Assembly (NCBI RefSeq): GCF_905171765.1
Contig: NC_053390.1
Span: 162,880,666-162,944,665 of the forward strand
Direction of reading: 5' to 3'
DNA: 64,000 nt
Source: Bufo bufo
Lineage: Eukaryota; Chordata; Amphibia; Anura; Bufonidae
The notes under the pieces: generated by a model
Told to the model about the DNA's origin: nothing
Database searches by the model: none
Seen by the model: only the letters and a program-made list of their open reading frames with translations
Position numbers and translations under genes: made by a program
Part shown: positions 31,690 through 44,300 of the stretch, one piece after another
Position numbering within the stretch: position 1 is the first letter of the stretch
Layout of the letters: the number at the start of each line of letters is the position of its first letter

Positions 31690-32120
31690 ACATTAAAGAG
31701 AAATTTGGCAGGCTTGAGGCTTGCATGAATGAATGGCGAATGAAGTTCAATATGGAGAAATGTAAGATCATGCATTTAGGATAAGCAGACAGAATGTTCA
31801 ATTATGTATTAAATAGTACAACACTGGTTAAAACTACTACTGAAAAAGACTTAGGGAAATCGGTAGTCAGTAAACTTAACTTTTGTGACCAGTGCCAGGC
31901 AACTGCTGCCAAGGCAAATAAAATAATGGGAAGTATCAATACAGGCGTAAATGTTCATGACAAGAACATAGTTTTGCCTCTATACAAATCACTAGTCAAA
32001 TCACACATAGAAAATGGTGTACAATTTGGCACCTGTGTATAATAAAAGTTGGTGCAGAGGAGGGTGACCAAAGTAATTAAGGTAAAGGGTGGACTACAGT
32101 ACCAAGACAGGTTATAAAAC
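31690..32120 (+). pseudogene. LINE fragment (CR1/L2-type RT C-terminus)
   Basis: Reads EWRMKFNMEKCKIMHLG (about 31728-31780), then TLVKTTTEKDLGKSVVSKLN, KANKIMGSINTGVNVHDKNI, and LPLYKSLVKSHIENGVQFGT, ending in YQDRL-like text at about 32115. This is the conserved region after the RT catalytic core of CR1/L2 LINEs. It includes a stop near 31782. It is diverged from the CR1 copy at 15301. Confidence 0.75.
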
Positions 32121-32129
32121 TTTGGTTTG

Positions 32130-32900
32130 TTTATGATGAACCCACTGTGCCACGTGTCCCAGGGCATTGTCTAAGTGTACCCCTCGATTCTTCACAGTAC
32201 CCCTGATGGTGGGGATAGACTTTCCTGAGGGTAACACCAGGTCGCTACCTCTTGAGGAGGGTAGGCACATGAGGCAGCTGGTCCAGACGGACCAGGAGGT
32301 ACCTGAGTAGGTACCAGAAGTACAAGCGTAGTCAGGCAGGTGTAGTCGTTACCAGGAGCAACAGTGCAGGACTAAAGAAGGAGGCAGAGGCGTGGTCAGA
32401 CAGGCAAAATGTCAGGGCATGCGGCACAGGAACAGGTCATTCAATCCAGATCGGCAACAGGAGAGTCAAGGCAAGTAGGCAGGGATCAGATGAGTAGCAG
32501 AATCCAGGAACAAGGTATAAGTCAGGAGCACACATGAGTATCAGGAGCTTAGCAAACACAAGGACCTTGACACTGAGGCATCTAGGAAGGGGGCTGAGCC
32601 ACTTAAGTACCTTCAGGAAAGCCTGGGTTGGACAGTGAGGTCACATGACCCAACCCATGCAGCCCAGGGAGTGATGCGCTCCGTCCCTAGGGCAGTGTAA
32701 CAAGAAACCAGCAGAGCAGCAAGCATGCTGTTGCCAGGGCTGAGTGGAACCTGTGGAGCGGAATCTTCGGCACCACAGCACGTACAGAAACAGAGCCCAG
32801 GACTTCAGCGGTGGACAGAAGGATCACCGCTGAACACGGCGCCCAGTACCACGGTGGTAAGCGGGGGAACAGCGGCGTACAGCAGCCGCTGTTACAATGG
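32130..32900 (-). repeat. Unclassified repeat, possibly a minus-strand solo LTR
   Basis: On the minus strand it would start TGTAACAGCGGCTGCTG and end GGGTTCATCA, giving TG...CA ends over about 760 bp. No matching target duplication is visible, so the LTR reading is weak. The interior is purine-rich and AGGCA/CAGG-rich. Confidence 0.3.
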
Positions 32901-33794
32901 TTAGGAGAGATCTAACAATATATACAAATATGTAGATGACCCTGTGTTAAACTGGTGATCCATTTCCACCAATATCTCTCCTCTCCTGGTGGGCAGAGCC
33001 ACAGTTTACTTGCTTCTCCAGCTGCTCTGTTTTGGTGCAGTCTGTGCTACCAGCCTTTCCCTTCTCCTGGCAGGCATGGCCATCGGAGCACTCTGTAGTT
33101 TGTCTGTTAGAACTCTTCCAGACTCTGCTCCTATGTCTGCTTTTGCTACTGCACACACATGCTCTCCTTGGTTATCTTCAGTCAATGCCTGGTCTGGGTG
33201 TAATAAGGTGCCTTCCATTAAGGCAAGGTGGCCAATAAATAAATTCTTTAGCTTGCTACATGTAGTTCCTGCGAAGGTGCATTATTATTCCATTCTGAGT
33301 TCCTGTCTTCGAATTTTGCCTGTTTACCAGATTTGACCCTTCCCTGCCTGACTTGGCACCTGTATTGACCCTGAGCCTCAGCCTATCCACTGACTATGCT
33401 CCAGCCTATATCCTTGGTTACACCAATCGATGTCTCTTGAATCCCCTTGGAGAACTGTCACTGAAGAGAGACTACCTTATTTTAATGAGCTCCTCCATTA
33501 TGGAAAGCACGCATTAGTACAATAGGATTGGGGAGCAGTGAATACAGCGCTCCCAGTGCTTGCTGTGTACTCAGCTCTCACTGGTCTTCTCCTGCAGGTG
33601 CCGCACGCTGTGCTGTGAACTGCACACAGATTGAGGATTTTGGCGCATTCTGTGACCGCATGCTGTGCAATGTCGGGGCAGAGCCCAGCAGGAAGAGTGC
33701 AAGATCCTAGGAACAGCGGCGACAGCCGGAACAAGAGACCTGAGTTGATTTATTTTTTATGCCTAATCTGTGGTCTGTCAGGTGCTCCTATTAA
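32901..33794. other. No gene recognised
   Basis: Overlapping short open frames in several phases (33000-33240, 33500-33730) show no family motif and look random. Confidence 0.4.
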
Positions 33795-34010
33795 CATTGA
33801 GGGTCTCATATGAGGTCTGATTGGGGGCCTTAGTAATATTGGGGATGTGATCTGAGGTCTGATTCGGGGGTCTGAGCTAAGGTCTAATTAACATTGGGGG
33901 TCTGATTGGGGCTCTGAGCTGTGGTATGACTAACATTGGTGGTTTGAGCTGAGGTCTGATTAACATTTTGGGTCTGATTGGGTGTCTGACCTGAGATCTG
34001 CTGAAAAATA
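33795..34010. repeat. Degenerate tandem repeat ('gaggtctgat' units)
   Basis: Irregular units of 'gaggtctgattaacattggg' and 'ggtctgattgggg' recur about seven times. Copies are short and diverged. Confidence 0.65.
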
Positions 34011-34692
34011 TAAATTTTTCTTACATTCCTCCTCTAAAACCTAGGTGCATCTTATTAGGTGACAAATATGGTACTTCAACAGTTAGCAGTTTAGCAGTTT
34101 AGCAGTTTTGCAGGTCTCTAGTGTTCCATTTAATGATTCCCAGTAGTCGCAGCCTCATATCACTTCAAATGCACCATCTCTTCTCATGTATGTTGCTATC
34201 TGTAAGTGTCTGAACTTATTTTTAGGATTTAAAGTCTGGAGATCATTATTAATTCTTGGGTCTGAAGTCTGGGATCTGAAATACCTTTGTGGTCTGGTGA
34301 CTGTGGTCTGAAAGGCTAATAAAAGGTTCATGTGCACTAATATGGCATTAGGTTGTGAGACATTTTACACAGCACTCAGCTTTCTCCGGAACTCCCATAG
34401 AAATGAACTGAGCGGTTGTGCCCATGCCTCAGTCACTCTGTTAATTTTGGGAAGGAAGTGGGACAGAGTCACAGTATTTTGAAGGAAGAGCAAGAAAACT
34501 ATCGTAATTATTAAACCTGTACTGGCACTACACATTGTAAACATTTAGAATTCAGAAAGAAATTATTTTGAAAGCAGAATTACATGTTTCTGTGTAAATT
34601 ATCTTTAATATCCTTTGTATATGAGTAATAACTGAAGCAATATACCAGTAGCTTTCTGTTCTCTACACTTTTGATAAGCCTACCCAAAGAGG
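34011..34692. other. No gene recognised
   Basis: AT-rich non-coding sequence. No terminal repeats or motifs were found. Confidence 0.45.
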
Positions 34693-34979
34693 ATTGTGAT
34701 TAGAGATGAGCGAATCGAAGCTGACGAAGTGGAATTCGTTCCAAATTTCAGGAAAAATTCAATTCGCAACGAATGCGAATTTCCTCGCACTTCGTGGTAA
34801 CGAATCGCATTTTTCCTAAAATGGCGGCTACAGGTGTGAGGACTGAGGGCATGGGGCAAGGAACTCTGGGAGGCGGAATCACCCAGATTGACATGCCTGC
34901 ATGCAGCCAATCAGCAGCCAGCCTGCCTTGTGATGTCACAGCCCTATAAATACGGCGGCCATCTTACAGTCAGACATTT

Positions 34980-35438
34980 TCCAGCGTTCAGAGTGCAGGG
35001 ATAGATGTGAGAAGGCGCTAGGGACACCAATTGGAAAAACCTTATTGTGGAAAAAAAAATATTTATAAGTGCAGGGAAAGGATAGGGAGGAATCATTTTA
35101 CAGCATCTAAGTACAGGGAGAGATGTCAGAAGGCGCTAGGGACAGTGAGATAGGAAAGCGATTTGCAAGTACAGGGAATCCAAATAGCCATTAGATAGCT
35201 CTGTCCTTCCAGCTATTTGTTGTTGGGGTGCAAGTGCTATGTTGAAAAGCCTTTAGTGGCTTATATCTGTGGAAAAAAATAAATAAATACGCACTTCACT
35301 GCTGCAGGTTTTTCTGGTGAAAGCATATAGGGGTGTATTTCAGTAAAAAAAGAAAAATATATACGCACTGCACTGTTGCAGTGATTTCTGTTGAAAGCGT
35401 ATAGGGGAGTATTTAATTAACAACAAGAAAAATATATA
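34980..35438. repeat. hAT-1 5' array, first part
   Basis: Diverged units with 'gtgcagggatagatgtgaga', then 'tacgcacttcactgctgcag', tttctggtgaaagc, and 'ataggggtgtatttcagta'. The same units continue at 36896-36943, 39616-40143 and 54298-54480, showing that Tc1, the TTAA element and hAT-2 all inserted into one array. Confidence 0.75.
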
Positions 35439-36895
35439 CAGGTTCTTCTCAGAAAATTAGCATATTGTGATAAAGTTCATTATTTTCTGTAATGTACTGA
35501 TAAACATTAGACTTTCATATATTTTACATTCATTACACACAACTGAAGTAGTTCAAGCCTTTTCTTGTTTTAATATTGATGATTTTGGCATACAGCTCAC
35601 GAAAACCCCAAATTCCTATCTAAAAAAATTAGCATATTTCATCCGACCAATAAAAGAAAAGTGTTTTTAATAAAAAAAAAGTCAACCTTTAAATAATTAA
35701 GTTCAGTTATGCACTCAATACTTGGTCGGGAATCCTTTTGCAGAAATGACTGCTTCAATGCGGCGTGGCATGGAGGCAATCAGCCTGTGGCACTGCTGAG
35801 GTGTTATGGAGGCCCAGGATGCTTCGATAGCGGCCTTAAGCTCATCCAGAGTGTTGGGTCTTGCGTCTCTCAACTTTCTCTTCCCAATATCCCACAGATT
35901 CTCTATGGGGTTCAGGTCAGGAGAGTTGGCAGGCCAATTGAGCACAGTAATACCATGGTCAGTAAACCATTTACCAGTGGTTTTGGCACTGTGAGCAGGT
36001 GCCAGGTCGTGCTGAAAAATGAAATCTTCATCTCCATAAAGCTTTTCAGCAGATGGAAGCATGAAGTTCTCCAAAATCTCCTGATAGCTAGCTGCATTGA
36101 CCCTGCCCTTGATAAAACACAGTGGACCAACACCAGCAGCTGACATGGCACCCCAGACCATCACTGACTGTGGATACTTGACACTGGACTTCAGGCATTT
36201 TGGCATTTCCCTCTCCCCAATCTTCCTCCAGACTCTGGCTCCTTGATTTCCGAATGACATGCAAAATTTGCTTTCATTCGAAAAAAGTACTTTGGACCAC
36301 TGAACAACAGTCCAGTGCTGCTTCTCTGTAGCCCAGGTCAGGCGCTTCTGCCACTGTTTCTGGTTCAAAAGTGGCTTGACCTGGGGAATGCGGCACCTGT
36401 AGCCCATTTCCTGCACACGCCTGTACACGGTGGCTCTGGATGTTTCTACTCCAGACTCAGTCCACTGCTTCCGCAGGTCCCCCAAGGTCTGGAATCGGTC
36501 CTTCTCCACAATCTTCCTCAGGGTCCGGTCACCTCTTCTCGTTGTGCAGCGTTTTCTGCCACACTTTTTTACTTCCCACAGACTTTCCACTGAGGTGCCT
36601 TGATACAGCACTCTGGGAACAGCCTATTTGTTCAGAAATTTCTTTCTGTGTCTTACCCTCTTGCTTGAGGGTGTCAATGATGGCCTTCTGGACAGCAGTC
36701 AGGTCGGCAGTCTTACCCATGATTGCGGTTTTGAGTAATGAACCAGGCTGGGAGTTTTTAAAAGCCTCAGGAATCTTTTGCAGGTGTTTAGAGTTAATTA
36801 GTTGATTCAGATGATTAGGTTAATAGCTCGTTTAGAGAACCTTTTCATGATATGCTAATTTTTTTAGATAGGAATTTGGGGTTTTCATGAGCTGT
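35439..36895 (-). mobile_element. Tc1-like element with truncated right end
   Basis: Starts after TA (35437-35438) with CAGGTTCTTCTCAGAAAATT. An inner direct-repeat-like motif 'attagcatat' appears near the outer end and again at about 35626. The inner motif pairs with its inverse at about 36849-36893. The outer 150 bp of the right inverted repeat is missing and hAT-1 array sequence follows directly, so the right end is deleted. The transposase lies on the minus strand. Confidence 0.82.
35715..36720 (-). pseudogene. Tc1-like transposase, D-to-N at first catalytic position
   Basis: Starts MGKTADLTAVQKAIID at 36720, with the paired-like helix-turn-helix EGKTQKEISEQIGCSQSAVS. A frameshift near 36570-36610 moves reading to the frame running to 35715. 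The second DNA-binding part is followed by WSKVLFSNESKF (about 36277), where the usual D of the DD34E triad is N. The second D (FQHDLAPAH) and the E (NPIENLW) are present with 34 residues between them. The protein ends KGFPTKY. The combination of D-to-N, frameshift and missing terminal repeat marks it as dead. Confidence 0.87.
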
Positions 36896-36943
36896 ATGCT
36901 TAATTTTTACCTGGTGAACGCGTACTGGGGCATTTTACTTTAA

Positions 36944-38113
36944 CCACCTCAGCTCCCCTAGCTTAAACTCCCTTAATGACCAGACCACTTTTTACAATTC
37001 TGCACTACACTACTTTCATGGTTTATTGCTCGGTCATACAACTTACCACCCAAATGAATTGAACTACTTTTCTTCTCACTAATAGAGCTTTCATTTGGTG
37101 GTATTTCATTGCTGCTGACATTTTTACTTTTTTTTTATATTAATCAAAATTGACCGAAATTCTTACAAAAAATGAAATTTTTCACTTTCTGTTGTTTTTC
37201 AAATAAAACTACATTTCTATATAAATTTTTCTCTAAATTTATTGTTCTACATGTCTTTGATAAAAAAAAAATGCAATAAGTGTATATTTATTGGTTGGGG
37301 TAAAAGTTATAGCGTTTTTACAAACTATGGTGCAAAAAAATTTATTTACGCACTTTGACTTTCTGAGCACCTGTCATGTTTCCTGAGGTTCTACAATGCC
37401 CAGACAGTAGAAACACCCCACAAATGACCCCATTTTGGAAAGTAGACACCCTAAGATATTCGCTGATGGGCATAGTGAGTTCATGGAAGTTTTTATTTTT
37501 TGTCACAAGTTAGCGGAAAATGATTTTTTTTTTTTTTCTTACAAAGTCTCATATTCCACTAACTTGTGACAAAAAATAAAATTTTACATGAACTCGCCAT
37601 GCCCCTCACGAAATACCTTGGGGTGTCTTCTCTCCAAAATGGGGTCACTTGTGGGGTATTTATACTGCCCTGGCATTTTAGGGGACCTAAAGCGTGAGAA
37701 GTAGTTTGGAATCCAAAAACGTAAAAAATGCCCTGTGAAATCGTAAAGGTACTCATTGGAATTTGGGCCCCTTTGCGTATACCCAGCATGGGTATATGTA
37801 AAAATATAACCCAAAACACATTGCCCTACATCTCCTGAGTACGGCGATACCACATGTGTGACACTTTTTAGCAGCCTAGGTGCACAAAGGGGCCCAAATT
37901 CCAATGAGTATCTTTAGGATTTCACAGGGCATTTTTTACGCATTTGGATTCCAAACTACTTCTCACGCTTTAGGGCCCCTAAAATGCCAGGGCAGTATAA
38001 ATAGCCCACAAGTGACCCCATTTTGGAAAGAAGACACCCCAAGGTATTCCGTGAGGGGCATGGCGAGTTCCTAGAATATTTTATTTTGGCACAAGTTAGC
38101 GGAAAATGATTTA

Positions 38114-38145
<32 letters not shown>

Positions 38146-39611
38146 CTTACAAAGTCTCATATTCCACTAACTTGTGACAAAAAATAAAATTTTACATGAA
38201 CTCACCATGCCCCTCATGAAATACCTTGGGGTGTCTTCTTTCCAAAATGGGGTCACTTGTGGGGTATTTATACTGCCCTGGTATTTTAGGGGCCCTAAAG
38301 CGTGAGAAGTAGTTTGGAATCCAAATGCCCTGTGAATCCTAAAAGTACTTATTGAAATTGGGGACCCTTTGCGCACCTAGGCTGCAAAAAAGTGTCACAC
38401 ATGTGGCATCGCCGTACTCAGAAGAAGTAGGGCAATGTGGTTTGGGGTGTATTTTTACATATACCCATGCTGGGTGAGAGAAATATCTCTGTAAATGACA
38501 ACTTTTCAATTTTTTTTATACAAAGTTGTCAATTTACAGAGATATTTCTCTCACTTAGCATGGGTATATGTAAAAAGACACTCCAAAACACATTGCCCTA
38601 CTTCTCCTGAGTACGGCGATACCACATGTGTGACATTTTTTTGCAGCCAAGATGCGCAAAGGGGCCGAAAGTCTAACGAGTACCTTTTAGGAGGGCATTT
38701 TTAGGCATTTGGATTCCAGACTTCTTCTCACGCTTTAGGGCCCCTAAAATACCAGGGCAGTATAAATACCCCACATGTGACCCAATTTTGGAAAGAATAC
38801 ACCACAAGGTATTCCGTGAAGGGCATGGTGAGTTCATAGAAGATTATTTTTTTTGGCACAAGTTAGCGGAAATAGATTTTTTATTTTTTTTTCTCACAAA
38901 GTCTCCCTTTCCGCTAACTTGTGACAAAAAGTTCAATCTTTCATGGACTCAATATGCCCCTCAGCAAATACCTTGCGGTGTCTTCTTTCCAAAATGGGGT
39001 CATTTGTGTGGTGTTTGTACTGCCCTGGCAATTGCGGACAAGAAAAGGCATTTTCTATATAGTTCTGGCAATGTGCGGATCCGCAAAATGCGGAAAGCAC
39101 ATTGCTGGTGTCCGTGTTTTGCGGATCCGCGAATCTGTGGATCCGCGGATCCGCAAAACACATACGGACATCTAAATGGAGCCTTACAGAGGGGTGATCA
39201 ATGACAGGGTGGTGATCAGGGAGTCTATATGGGGTGATCAGGGGTTAATAAGGGGTTAATAAGTGAAAGGGGGGGGTGTAGTGTAGTGTGGTGCTTGGTG
39301 CTACTTACAGAGCTGCCTGTGTCCTCTGGTGGTCGATCCAAGCAAAAGGGACCACCAGAGGACCAGGTAACAGGTATATCAGACGCTGTTAACAAAACAG
39401 CATCTGATATACCTTTCTGGGGTTAAAAAAATCGGATCTACAGCCTGCCAGCGAATGATCGCCGCTGGCAGGTTGTAGATCAGCTCGTTTACCTTCCGAT
39501 CCTGTGAACGTGCTCTCCTGTGTGCGCGCGTTCACAGGAAATCTCGCGTTCTACGAGGAACAAACCGACCGCCCGCAGGACGCATCCCTGCGTTAGGCGG
39601 TCGGGAGGCGG
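36944..39611. mobile_element. Non-autonomous TTAA element (piggyBac-like) with inverted modules
   Basis: 2,668 bp flanked by TTAA (36940-36943 and 39612-39615), with related ends CCACCTCAGCTCC and the inverse CCGCCTCCCGACC. It has no transposase. The interior is built of copies, in both orientations, of a module containing 'taccttggggtgtcttcttt', 'ccaaaatggggtcactt' and 'tttggaatccaaa' (about 37567-37720, 37915-38070, 38170-38330, 38690-38830). A run 'atatatatatat' lies at about 38116. Short AT-rich hairpins (acttgtgacaaaa / ttttggcacaagt) separate modules. Confidence 0.78.
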
Positions 39612-39615
39612 TTAA

Positions 39616-40143
39616 CAACAAGAAAAATATATATGCAGCTCACTGCTTTATTTATTTTACCGGTTAAAAAGCGTTTGTTGACCTATTTCAGTAACAGAAA
39701 GAAAAATCTATACACACACTTCACTGCTTAATTTTTTCCTGGTGAAATCATATAGGAGCATTTTTCTTTAACAATAATAAAAATATACACGCACCTCACT
39801 GCTTAATTTTTACCTGTTGAAAGCATTTGCTGGCCTATTTCATTAACAGAAAGAAAACCTATACGCACTTCACTGCTTCATTTTTACCTGGTGAAAGCGT
39901 ATAGGGGCATTTTTCTGTAACAAAATGAAAAATCTATACACACACTTCACTGCTTAATTTTTCCTGGTGAAATCGTATAGGGTCGTATTTTATTAACCAC
40001 AATAAAAATATATACAGTACGCACCTAAATTTTAACCTGTTAAAAGCCTTTTCTGGCCTATTTCAGTAACAGAAGGAAAAATCTATACACACTTTACTGC
40101 TTAATTTCTCCTGGAGAAATAGTATAGGGGCATTTTTCTTTAC
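39616..40143. repeat. hAT-1 5' array, second part
   Basis: About six units of 'tatacacacacttcactgct', 'taatttttcctggtgaaat' and 'cgtataggggcatttttct', roughly 85-105 bp apart, up to the hAT-2 target duplication (40136-40143). Confidence 0.75.
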
Positions 40144-40669
40144 TAGGGATGAGCGAACCCGAACTGTATAGTTCAGGTTCGTACCGAATTTTGGGGTGTC
40201 CGTGACACGGACCCGAACCCGAACATTTTCGTAAAAGTCCGGGTTCGGGTTCGGTGTTCGGCGCTTTCTTGGCGCTTTTTGAAAGGCTGCAAAGCAGCCA
40301 ATCAACAAGCGTCATACTACTTGGCCTAAGAGGCCATCACAGCCATGTCTACTATTGGCATGGCTGTGATTGGCCAGTGCACCATGTGACCCAGCCTCTA
40401 TTTAAGCTGGAGTCACATAGCGCCGCACGTCACTCTGCTATGATCAGTATAGGGAGAGGTTGCAGCTGCGACGTTAGGGCGAGATTAGGCAGATTAACTC
40501 CTCCAAAAGACTTCATTCTGTGATCGATCTGCAGCTGTGGATCATTGAAGTGCTATTATTGACTTGCTCACTTTTTTGAGGCTGCCCAGAGCGATTTTAG
40601 ATCACTTTTTTTCTGGGGTGATTGGCGGCCATTTTGTGACTTGTGGTGCGCCAGCACAAGCTATCACCA

Positions 40670-41205
40670 AGTGTATTTAACCATCGATAGTGTGGTTATT
40701 TTGTGCTATATCCTACATCAGCTGCAGGCTGAGCCTGTGTCACCGAAGTGCATTTAACCATCAACAGTCTGGTTATTTTTTGGCCATATACTACATCAGC
40801 TGCAGGCTGAGCCTGTGTCACCCAAGTGTATTTAACCATCGATAGTGTGGTTATTTTGTGCTATATCCTACATCAGCTGCAGGCTGAGCCTGTGTCACCC
40901 AAGTGCATTTAACCATCAACAGTCTGGTTATTTTTTGGCCATATACTACATCAGCTGCAGGCTGAGCCTGTGTCACCCAAGTGCATTTAACCATCAACAG
41001 TCTGATTATTTTTTGGCCATATACTACATCAGCTGCAGGCTGAGCCTGTGTCACCCAAGTGCATTTAACCATCAACAGTCTGATTATTTTTTGGCCATAT
41101 ACTACATCAGCTGCAGGCTGAGCCTGTGTCACCCGAATGCATTTAACCATCAACAGTGTGGTTATTTTTTGGCCATATATTACATCAGGGGCAAGTTGAG
41201 CCTGT
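40670..41205. repeat. hAT-2 short array, 78-bp unit, about 7 copies
   Basis: Units contain 'catcagctgcaggctgagcc', tgtgtcacccaagtg, 'catttaaccatcaacagt' and 'ggttattttttggccatata'. The period of 78 bp is a multiple of three, so both strands stay open for 100-124 codons. No protein family is evident, so these frames are not called genes. Confidence 0.88.
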
Positions 41206-44200
41206 CACCCAGCGCCTAAAAAATAGACCTGACATTTCTATTCAACCAAATCTGTACTGTTTTAGCTGGTCAAGTTATTTGTATTGACCGTAAAAGCACA
41301 CTTTTTTTTCTGGGTTGAAAAAGCATTCCCAAATTTGCCATTCTCAAAATAACTAGTTTCTGGTATTTGAGGCCTACTTGAAATCTATCCCAAAAAGAAA
41401 ATCTTACATTGAAGGTATTGATAGTGTCATTCAGAAAAACCTAAGACACACGCTAGCGTGCTGATAGAAGTGTGATTCTGTGATTAAACCTATACCTGTC
41501 ACACAGCGCAAAAAAAAACAGGTCTCACATCTCTATTCAACCAAATCTGCACTGTTTTAGCTGGTCAAGTTATTTGTAGTGACCGTAAAAGCACACTTTT
41601 TTTCTGGGTTGAAAAACCATTCCCAAATTTGCCATTCTCAAAATAACTAGTTTCTGGTATTTGAGGCCTACTTAAAATCTATCCCAAAAAGAAAATCTTA
41701 CATTGAAGGTATTGATAGTGTCATTCAGAAAAACCTAAGACACACGCTAGCGTGCTGATAGAAGTGTGATTCTGTGATTAAACCTATACCTGTCACACAG
41801 CGCAAAAAAAAACAGGTCTCACATCTCTATTCAACCAAATCTGCACTGTTTTTTAGGTGGTCAAGTTATTTGTAGTGACCGTAAAAGCACACTTTTTGTT
41901 CTGGGTTGAAAAAGCATTCCCAAATTTGCCATTCTCAAAATAACTAGTTTCTGGTATTTGAGGCCTACTTGAAATCTATCCCAAAAATAAAATCTTACAT
42001 TGAAGGTATTGATAGTGTCATTCAGAAAAACCTAAGACACACGCTAGCGTGCTGATAGAACTGTGATTCTGTGATTAAACCTATACCTGTCACACAGCGC
42101 CAAAAAAAACAGGTCTCACATCTCTATTCAACCAAATCTGCACTGTTTTAGCTGGTCAAGTTATTTGTAGTGACCGTAAAAGCACACTTTTTTTTATGGG
42201 TTGAAAAACCATTCCCAAATTTGCCATTCTCAAAATAACTAGTTTCTGGTATTTGAGGCCTACTTGAAATCTATCCCAAAAATAAAATCTTACATTGAAG
42301 GTATTGATAGTGTCATTCAGAAAAACCTAAGACACACGCTTGCGTGCTGATAGAAGTGTGATTCTGTGATTAAACCTATACCTGTCACACAGCGCCAAAA
42401 AAAACAGGTCTCACATCTCTATTCAACCAAATCTGCACTGTTTTAGCTGGTCAAGTTATTTGTAGTGACCGTAAAAGCACACTTTTTTTTCTGGGTTGAA
42501 AAACCATTCCCAAATTTGCCATTCTCAAAATAACTAGTTTCTGGTATTTGAGGCCTACTTGAAATCTATCCCAAAAAGAAAATCTTACATTGAAGGTATT
42601 GATAGTGTCATTCAGAAAAACCTAAGACACACGCTAGCGTGCTGATAGAAGTGTGATTCTGTGATAAAACCTATACCTGTCACACAGCGCCAAAAAAAAC
42701 AGGTCTCACATCTCTATTCAACCAAATCTGCACTGTTTTAGCTGGTCAAGTTATTTGTAGTGACCGTAAAAGCACACTTTTTTTTCTGGGTTGAAAAACC
42801 ATTCCCAAATTTGCCATTCTCAAAATAACTAGTTTCTGGTATTTGAGGCCTACTTGAAATCTATCCCAAAAATAAAATCTTACATTGAAGGTATTGATAG
42901 TGTCATTCAGAAAAACCTAAGACACACGCTAGCGTGCTGATAGAAGTGTGATTCTGTGATTAAACCTATACCTGTCACACAGCGCCAAAAAAAACAGATC
43001 TCACATCTCTATTCAACCAAATCTGCACTGTTTTAGCTGGTCAAGTTATTTGTAGTGACCGTAAAAGCACACTTTTTTTTCTGGGTTGAAAAACCATTCC
43101 CAAATTTGCCATTCTCAAAATAACTAGTTTCTGGTATTTGAGGCCTACTTGAAATCTATCCCAAAAAGAAAATCTTACATTGAAGGTATTGATAGTGTCA
43201 TTCAGAAAAACCTAAGACACACGCTAGCGTGCTGATAGAAGTGTGATTCTGTGATTAAACCTATACCTGTCACACAGCGCAAAAAAAACAGGTCTCACAT
43301 CTCTATCCAACCAAATCTGCACTGTTTTAGCTGGTCAAGTTATTTGTAGTGACCGTAAAAGCACACTTTTTGTTCTGGGTTGAAAAAGCATTCCCAAATT
43401 TGCCATTCTCAAAATAACTAGTTTCTGGTATTTGAGGCCTACTTGAAATCTATCCCAAAAAGAAAATCTTACATTGAAGGTATTGATAGTGTCATTCAGA
43501 AAAACCTAAGACACACGCTAGCGTGCTGATAGAAGTGTGATTCTGTGATTAAACCTATACCTGTCACACAGCGCCAAAAAAAACAGGTCTCACATCTCTA
43601 TTCAACCAAATCTGCACTGTTTTAGCTGGTCAAGTTATTTGTAGTGACCGTAAAAGCACACTTTTTTTTCTGGGTTTAAAAACCATTCCCAAATTTGCCA
43701 TTCTCAAAATAACTAGTTTCTGGTATTTGAGGCCTACTTGAAATCTATCCCAAAAAAAAAAATCTTACATTGAAGGTATTGATAGTGTCATTCAGAAAAA
43801 CCTAAGACACACGCTAGCGTGCTGATAGAACTGTGATTCTGTGATTAAACCTATACCTGTCACACAGCGCAAAAAAAACTGGTCTCACATCTCTATTCAA
43901 CCAAATCTGCATGGTTTTAGCTGGTCAAGTTATTTGTAGTGACCGTAAAAGCACACTTTTTGTTCTGGGTTGAAAAAGCATTCCCAAATTTGCCATTCTC
44001 AAAATAACTAGTTTCTGGTATTTGAGGCCTACTTGAAATCTATCCCAAAAATAAAATCTTACATTGAAGGTATTGATAGTGTCATTCAGAAAAACCTAAG
44101 ACACACGCTAGCGTGCTGATAGAAGTGTGATTCTGTGATTAAACCTATACCTGTCACACAGCGCAAAAAAAAACAGGCCTCACATCTCTATTTAACCAAA

Positions 44201-44300
44201 TCTGTACTGTTTTAGCTGGTCAAGTTATTTGTAGTGACCGTAAAACCACACTTTTTTTTCTGGGTTGAAAAACCATTTCCAAATTTGCCATTCTCAAAAT
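41206..44300. repeat. hAT-2 long array, about 295-bp unit, 10.4 copies
   Basis: Each unit carries 'gttttagctggtcaagttat', 'tagtgaccgtaaaagcacac', 'ctcaaaataactagtttctg' and the palindrome CACGCTAGCGTG. The palindrome occurs at 41449, 41743, 42040, 42335, 42630, 42925, 43220, 43514, 43810 and 44104. The copy at 42335 has one change (CACGCTTGCGTG). The first unit is more diverged and the last is partial, ending 18 bp before the transposase ATG. Inner copies differ by only a few bases. Confidence 0.93.

Noticed and set aside
32130..32900. Solo LTR with target duplication
   Set aside because: Ends could be read as TG...CA, but the flanking five bases do not match. Kept only as an unclassified repeat.
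41206..44300. CRISPR-like regular array
   Set aside because: The units are long, nearly identical over their full length and have no unique spacers. The array lies inside a eukaryotic hAT element.
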